DNA of 64,000 nt from JAUVRX01 sp049664225 (GTDB taxonomy: Bacteria > Acidobacteriota > Thermoanaerobaculia > Multivoradales > JAHEKO01). Below are positions 61,294 to 64,000 of the stretch, in pieces. The stretch's first letter is position 1, and each line of letters begins with the position of its first letter. Made by a program: the position numbers and the translations under genes. The notes beneath the pieces were generated by a model. It had not been told where the DNA came from. It saw nothing but the letters and a program-made list of their open reading frames with translations, and searched no databases. The stretch lies in NCBI GenBank assembly GCA_049664225.1, contig JBATEX010000190.1:124001-188000 (forward strand). Reading direction: 5' to 3'.

Positions 61294-62864
61294 TCGATGG
61301 TGCCCGGGGGCTTGCTGGTGATGTCGTAGACCACCCGATTGACACCGGAGACCTCGTTGACGATTCGGCTGGCCACCCGACCCAGCAGCTCGTGCGGCAG
61401 AGGACTCCAATCCGCTGTCATGAAGTCCTGGGTATCCACGGAGCGAATCGCGACCACATTCTCATAGGTCCGGAAGTCGCCCATCACTCCGACGCTCTTG
61501 ACCGGCAGGAGGGCGGCAAACGCCTGGCTCACTTTGTCGTAGAGACCGGCTTCGCGCAGCTCATGGAGAAAGATCGCGTCCGCCTCCTGAAGCAGGTGCA
61601 CCCTGTCCGGGGTCACTTCACCCAGGATCCGGACAGCCAAGCCCGGGCCAGGAAAAGGATGGCGACCAACAAACTCCTCCGGTAGTCCCAGCTCACGACC
61701 CAGCTGCCGGACTTCATCCTTGAACAGCAGGCGTAGCGGCTCGACAAGCTCGAACCCGAGCCGTTCCGGCAGACCACCCACATTGTGGTGAGTCTTGATG
61801 ACCGCTGAGGGTCCCTTGACCGACACCGACTCGATGACGTCCGGATAGAGGGTTCCCTGGGCGAGATAGCGCACGTCCCCATGCTCCAAAGCCTCGTCCT
61901 CGAAAACCTCGATAAACACCCGGCCGATGATTCGCCGCTTCTCTTCCGGGTCTTCGACTCCCTGGAGCTCCGTCAAGAACCGCTCTCCAGCCTCGACGCC
62001 GACGACGGGCAATCCGAGGCCGTCTCGAAGGCTGTGCAGCACCTGCTGAGCTTCGTCCTTGCGCAGGACGCCGTTGTCGACAAAGACAGCCACCATCCGT
62101 CCGCCGAGGGCTCTGTGCAGCAGCATCGCAACAACCGAAGAGTCCACTCCTCCAGACAGTGCGCACAACACCGTGCCATCAGCCACCTGCGCCCGGATGC
62201 TCTCCACCGCCTCCTGCAGGTAGGAGGCCATCCCCCAATCGCCTCTGGCTCCGCAAGCGCCGTAGAGGAAGTTTCGCAGGATCTCCCCTCCCGAGACCGT
62301 GTGCGACACCTCGGGGTGGAACTGGATCCCGAACATCCTGCGGTCCGAATTCTCGAACGCGACAGTCGGGGCATTGGGCGTCGAAGCACAAACCTGAAAA
62401 CCCTCCGGCAGCTCACGGATGCGATCGCCGTGACTCATCCAAACAGTCTCCCGCTCCCCGAGACCCTCGAACAACACACCGCGATCGATCACATCCACCT
62501 CGGCCCTGCCGTACTCTCGGGTGTCGGACCCCTCGACCTCGCCCCCGAGCAGGTGCACCATCACCTGCATGCCATAGCAGATGCCGAGGATTGGAATCTC
62601 CAGTTCGAACAAGCCCGGATCCGGCCGCACCGCTCCCGGTGAATAAACGCTCTGGGGACCACCGGAGAGAATCAAGCCAATGGGCGAACGACGGCGGATC
62701 TCGGCAATCGGCGTGTCGTACGCCAAAATCTCGCAGTAGACCCTGTTCTCCCTCACCCGGCGGGCGATCAGCTGTGTGTACTGACTGCCAAAGTCGAGTA
62801 CGAGAACCGTCTGATGCCCGTCCACCCTGCCGGTCGGAGAGGCCAGCCCTTGGTTGTCACTCAT
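61284..62864 (-). CDS. guaA: GMP synthase (glutamine-hydrolysing)
   Basis: The 526-residue enzyme turns XMP, glutamine and ATP into GMP. The N-terminal class I amidotransferase has ILGICYGMQ with the nucleophilic cysteine and QFHPEVSHT with the catalytic histidine/glutamate. The ATP-pyrophosphatase has the PP-loop LSGGVDSSV. The C-terminal dimerisation domain contains RHPFPGPGLAVRILGEV and ends TSKPPGTIEWE. Length and order are standard. It follows gpsA by 18 nt on the same strand. Confidence 0.97.
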   Translation of the reverse strand: MSDNQGLASPTGRVDGHQTVLVLDFGSQYTQLIARRVRENRVYCEILAYDTPIAEIRRRSPIGLILSGGPQSVYSPGAVRPDPGLFELEIPILGICYGMQVMVHLLGGEVEGSDTREYGRAEVDVIDRGVLFEGLGERETVWMSHGDRIRELPEGFQVCASTPNAPTVAFENSDRRMFGIQFHPEVSHTVSGGEILRNFLYGACGARGDWGMASYLQEAVESIRAQVADGTVLCALSGGVDSSVVAMLLHRALGGRMVAVFVDNGVLRKDEAQQVLHSLRDGLGLPVVGVEAGERFLTELQGVEDPEEKRRIIGRVFIEVFEDEALEHGDVRYLAQGTLYPDVIESVSVKGPSAVIKTHHNVGGLPERLGFELVEPLRLLFKDEVRQLGRELGLPEEFVGRHPFPGPGLAVRILGEVTPDRVHLLQEADAIFLHELREAGLYDKVSQAFAALLPVKSVGVMGDFRTYENVVAIRSVDTQDFMTADWSPLPHELLGRVASRIVNEVSGVNRVVYDITSKPPGTIEWE

Positions 62865-62882
62865 CGTGTCCCTTTCGCCCCC

Positions 62883-63896
62883 CTAGAGCTCGGCCTCGGC
62901 CTTGAGCTCACGCGTCATCAGGTCCTCGAGGGCCCGACGCGGCGTCTTTCCTTCGTACATCACTTCCATCATCTGCTCGGTGATGGGCATCTCGATGCCG
63001 CTCTTGCGGGCCAGTCGAGTCATCGACAGCGAGTTGCGGATACCCTCCGCCACCATCGAGGTCTCTTCCTGAATCTGCTGCAACGTCTTGCCGCCAGCCA
63101 GTTGGATTCCCGTTTGCCGATTGCGCGACAAACCACCGGTACAGGTCAGCACCAGGTCACCCATTCCAGCCAGGCCCGAGAAAGTGCGCCGTTGCCCGCC
63201 GCATGCCACTCCCAGGCGGGTCAGCTCGTGCAACCCCCGAGTCATCAGAGCCGCCAGGGTATTGTGACCCAAGCCTAAACCGCTGACGACTCCTGCGGCA
63301 ATGGCGATGACGTTCTTGCCGGCTCCACCCAGCTCGACTCCAACGACGTCGTCTGTCGAATAAAGCCGGAACAGCGGTGTCGCCAACAGCTCCCCCAGCT
63401 CGACTGCCATTTCGGAAGAATTTGACGCCACGACACCGGCACTGGGCTGCCCAACGGCAAGCTCCGCCGCGAACGTCGGCCCCGCCAGAGTCGCAAAGCA
63501 CAGGTCCCGGCCACTTGCATCGGCCTCTTCTCGAGCTACCTGACTCATTCGCGCCGTGGTCTCGGTTTCGATGCCTTTGGTGGCGGAGACCAGCTGAATC
63601 TCGTCGCGGTGTGGAAGGACCTCCAAAAGGCCGCGAACCGCGGCACGAAATCCATGCGACGGCACCACAACAAGAAAGACCTTGCAGTCCGCCAGATCTC
63701 GCATGTCGGAGGTGGGCTCGATGCCGGGCGCCAGCTTCGCATCCGGTAGGTAGATCCGATTCTCTCGGGTCGCCGCCAGCTCCTCGGCCAATTCCGGCCG
63801 CCGAGCCCAGAGGCGCACGTCGCACCCGGCGGATGCGGCATGGACAGCCAGGGCCGTACCCCAGGATCCCGCTCCCAACACTGCTATTCGAGTCAC
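62883..63896 (-). CDS. gpsA: NAD(P)H-dependent glycerol-3-phosphate dehydrogenase
   Basis: The 337-residue enzyme reduces dihydroxyacetone phosphate to sn-glycerol 3-phosphate, the backbone for phospholipids. IAVLGAGSWGTALAVHAA is the NAD(P) loop. LVSATKGIE, LAGPTFAAELAVGQPS, ELGGAGKNVIAIAAGV with the catalytic lysine, and FSGLAGMGDLVLTC are all standard. The start is a GTG that overlaps the plsY stop (GTGA), joining two steps of glycerolipid synthesis in one operon. Confidence 0.96.
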   Translation of the reverse strand: MTRIAVLGAGSWGTALAVHAASAGCDVRLWARRPELAEELAATRENRIYLPDAKLAPGIEPTSDMRDLADCKVFLVVVPSHGFRAAVRGLLEVLPHRDEIQLVSATKGIETETTARMSQVAREEADASGRDLCFATLAGPTFAAELAVGQPSAGVVASNSSEMAVELGELLATPLFRLYSTDDVVGVELGGAGKNVIAIAAGVVSGLGLGHNTLAALMTRGLHELTRLGVACGGQRRTFSGLAGMGDLVLTCTGGLSRNRQTGIQLAGGKTLQQIQEETSMVAEGIRNSLSMTRLARKSGIEMPITEQMMEVMYEGKTPRRALEDLMTRELKAEAEL

Positions 63897-64000
63897 TGTG
63901 AATCTCCCCCCAGATTCTCGCCCAACCGATGCTCCTCGCCAACCGCCAGGCGGCGGACATTCTCGGTGTGGCGCATCAAGATCAGACCCGCCGCCACGGT
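63893..64000 (-). CDS. plsY: C-terminal end of acyl-phosphate glycerol-3-phosphate acyltransferase PlsY (partial)
   Basis: A frame running in from the right edge ends in 35 residues, TVAAGLILMRHTENVRRLAVGEEHRLG and a short tail. This matches the last membrane helix and the conserved RH-x-EN-x-RRL-x-G-x-E C-terminus of PlsY. The catalytic loops lie outside the window. The stop overlaps the gpsA GTG (GTGA), the usual plsY-gpsA pairing, in which PlsY acylates the glycerol 3-phosphate made by GpsA. Confidence 0.85.
   Translation of the reverse strand, partial: TVAAGLILMRHTENVRRLAVGEEHRLGENLGGDSQ

Overview
This window looks like chromosome of a GC-rich, Gram-negative-type (diderm) bacterium, most likely an Acidobacteriota member. 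The best lineage marker is the tandem pair of secreted VWFA-like proteins at 51.5-54.9 kb, of a type that is abundant in acidobacterial genomes. Diderm envelope genes (a LolB-like lipoprotein, an M48 lipoprotein protease, MurJ, Lgt) and a membrane pyrophosphatase fit that reading. The class is not resolvable by eye. Coding density is very high, genes sit in long same-strand runs with many 1-14 nt overlaps, and I see no insertion sequence, prophage, integrase or CRISPR array. This is core chromosome with a few unusual accessory operons.

Layout. 0-2.6 kb: end of a probable class A penicillin-binding protein, then (minus strand) rpsF-rpsR-rplI and a methyltransferase. 2.8-11.5 kb (minus): hppA, then a block TPR - LolB-like lipoprotein - ispE - spoVG - tRNA-Gln - prs - rplY - pth whose order closely follows the lolB-ispE-tRNA-Gln-prs-rplY-pth region of pseudomonads. 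11.6-15.4 kb (mostly plus): an MshEN/GAF-like protein, an HU protein, an M50 protease, dtd (minus) and ssb. 15.4-25.6 kb: mutS, tsaB, a YdcH-like protein, psd, an Asd-like probable pseudoenzyme, ferritin, trxB, an M48 lipoprotein protease and a MATE exporter.

25.7-34.1 kb (minus): a tightly packed run murJ - rpiB - DUF4126 - yjbQ - hyuA - hyuB - Nramp-like transporter. The last three are linked by ATGA overlaps, and the transporter lacks the residues that normally bind the metal. 34.3-42.8 kb (mainly plus): a FmdB-type zinc ribbon, sirtuin, HAD nucleotidase, SDR, HD hydrolase, acyl-CoA synthetase and a three-domain S1 protein. 42.9-50.4 kb (minus): era, corC-like, ybeY, phoH, a 3-hydroxyacyl-CoA dehydrogenase, tsaE, nnr and a TIGR04282 glycosyltransferase. 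50.8-56.9 kb (minus): a 59-residue membrane protein, a YqjE/holin-X-like protein, two VWFA-like secreted proteins, a YpdA-like flavoprotein and lgt. 57-61 kb (plus): mgtE, a GlcD-type oxidase and a DHH phosphoesterase. 61-64 kb (minus): a thioredoxin-fold protein, guaA, gpsA and the end of plsY.

Most genes are housekeeping: ribosome and tRNA maturation, nucleotide and isoprenoid precursors, DNA repair and envelope assembly. The points of most interest are the Nramp-like protein coupled to a split oxoprolinase, the LolB-like lipoprotein outside the Proteobacteria, the Asd-like protein without its catalytic cysteine, the free-standing MshEN protein behind a near-consensus promoter, and the VWFA/holin-X envelope operon. 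All functional calls rest on reading motifs by eye; no database search was run.
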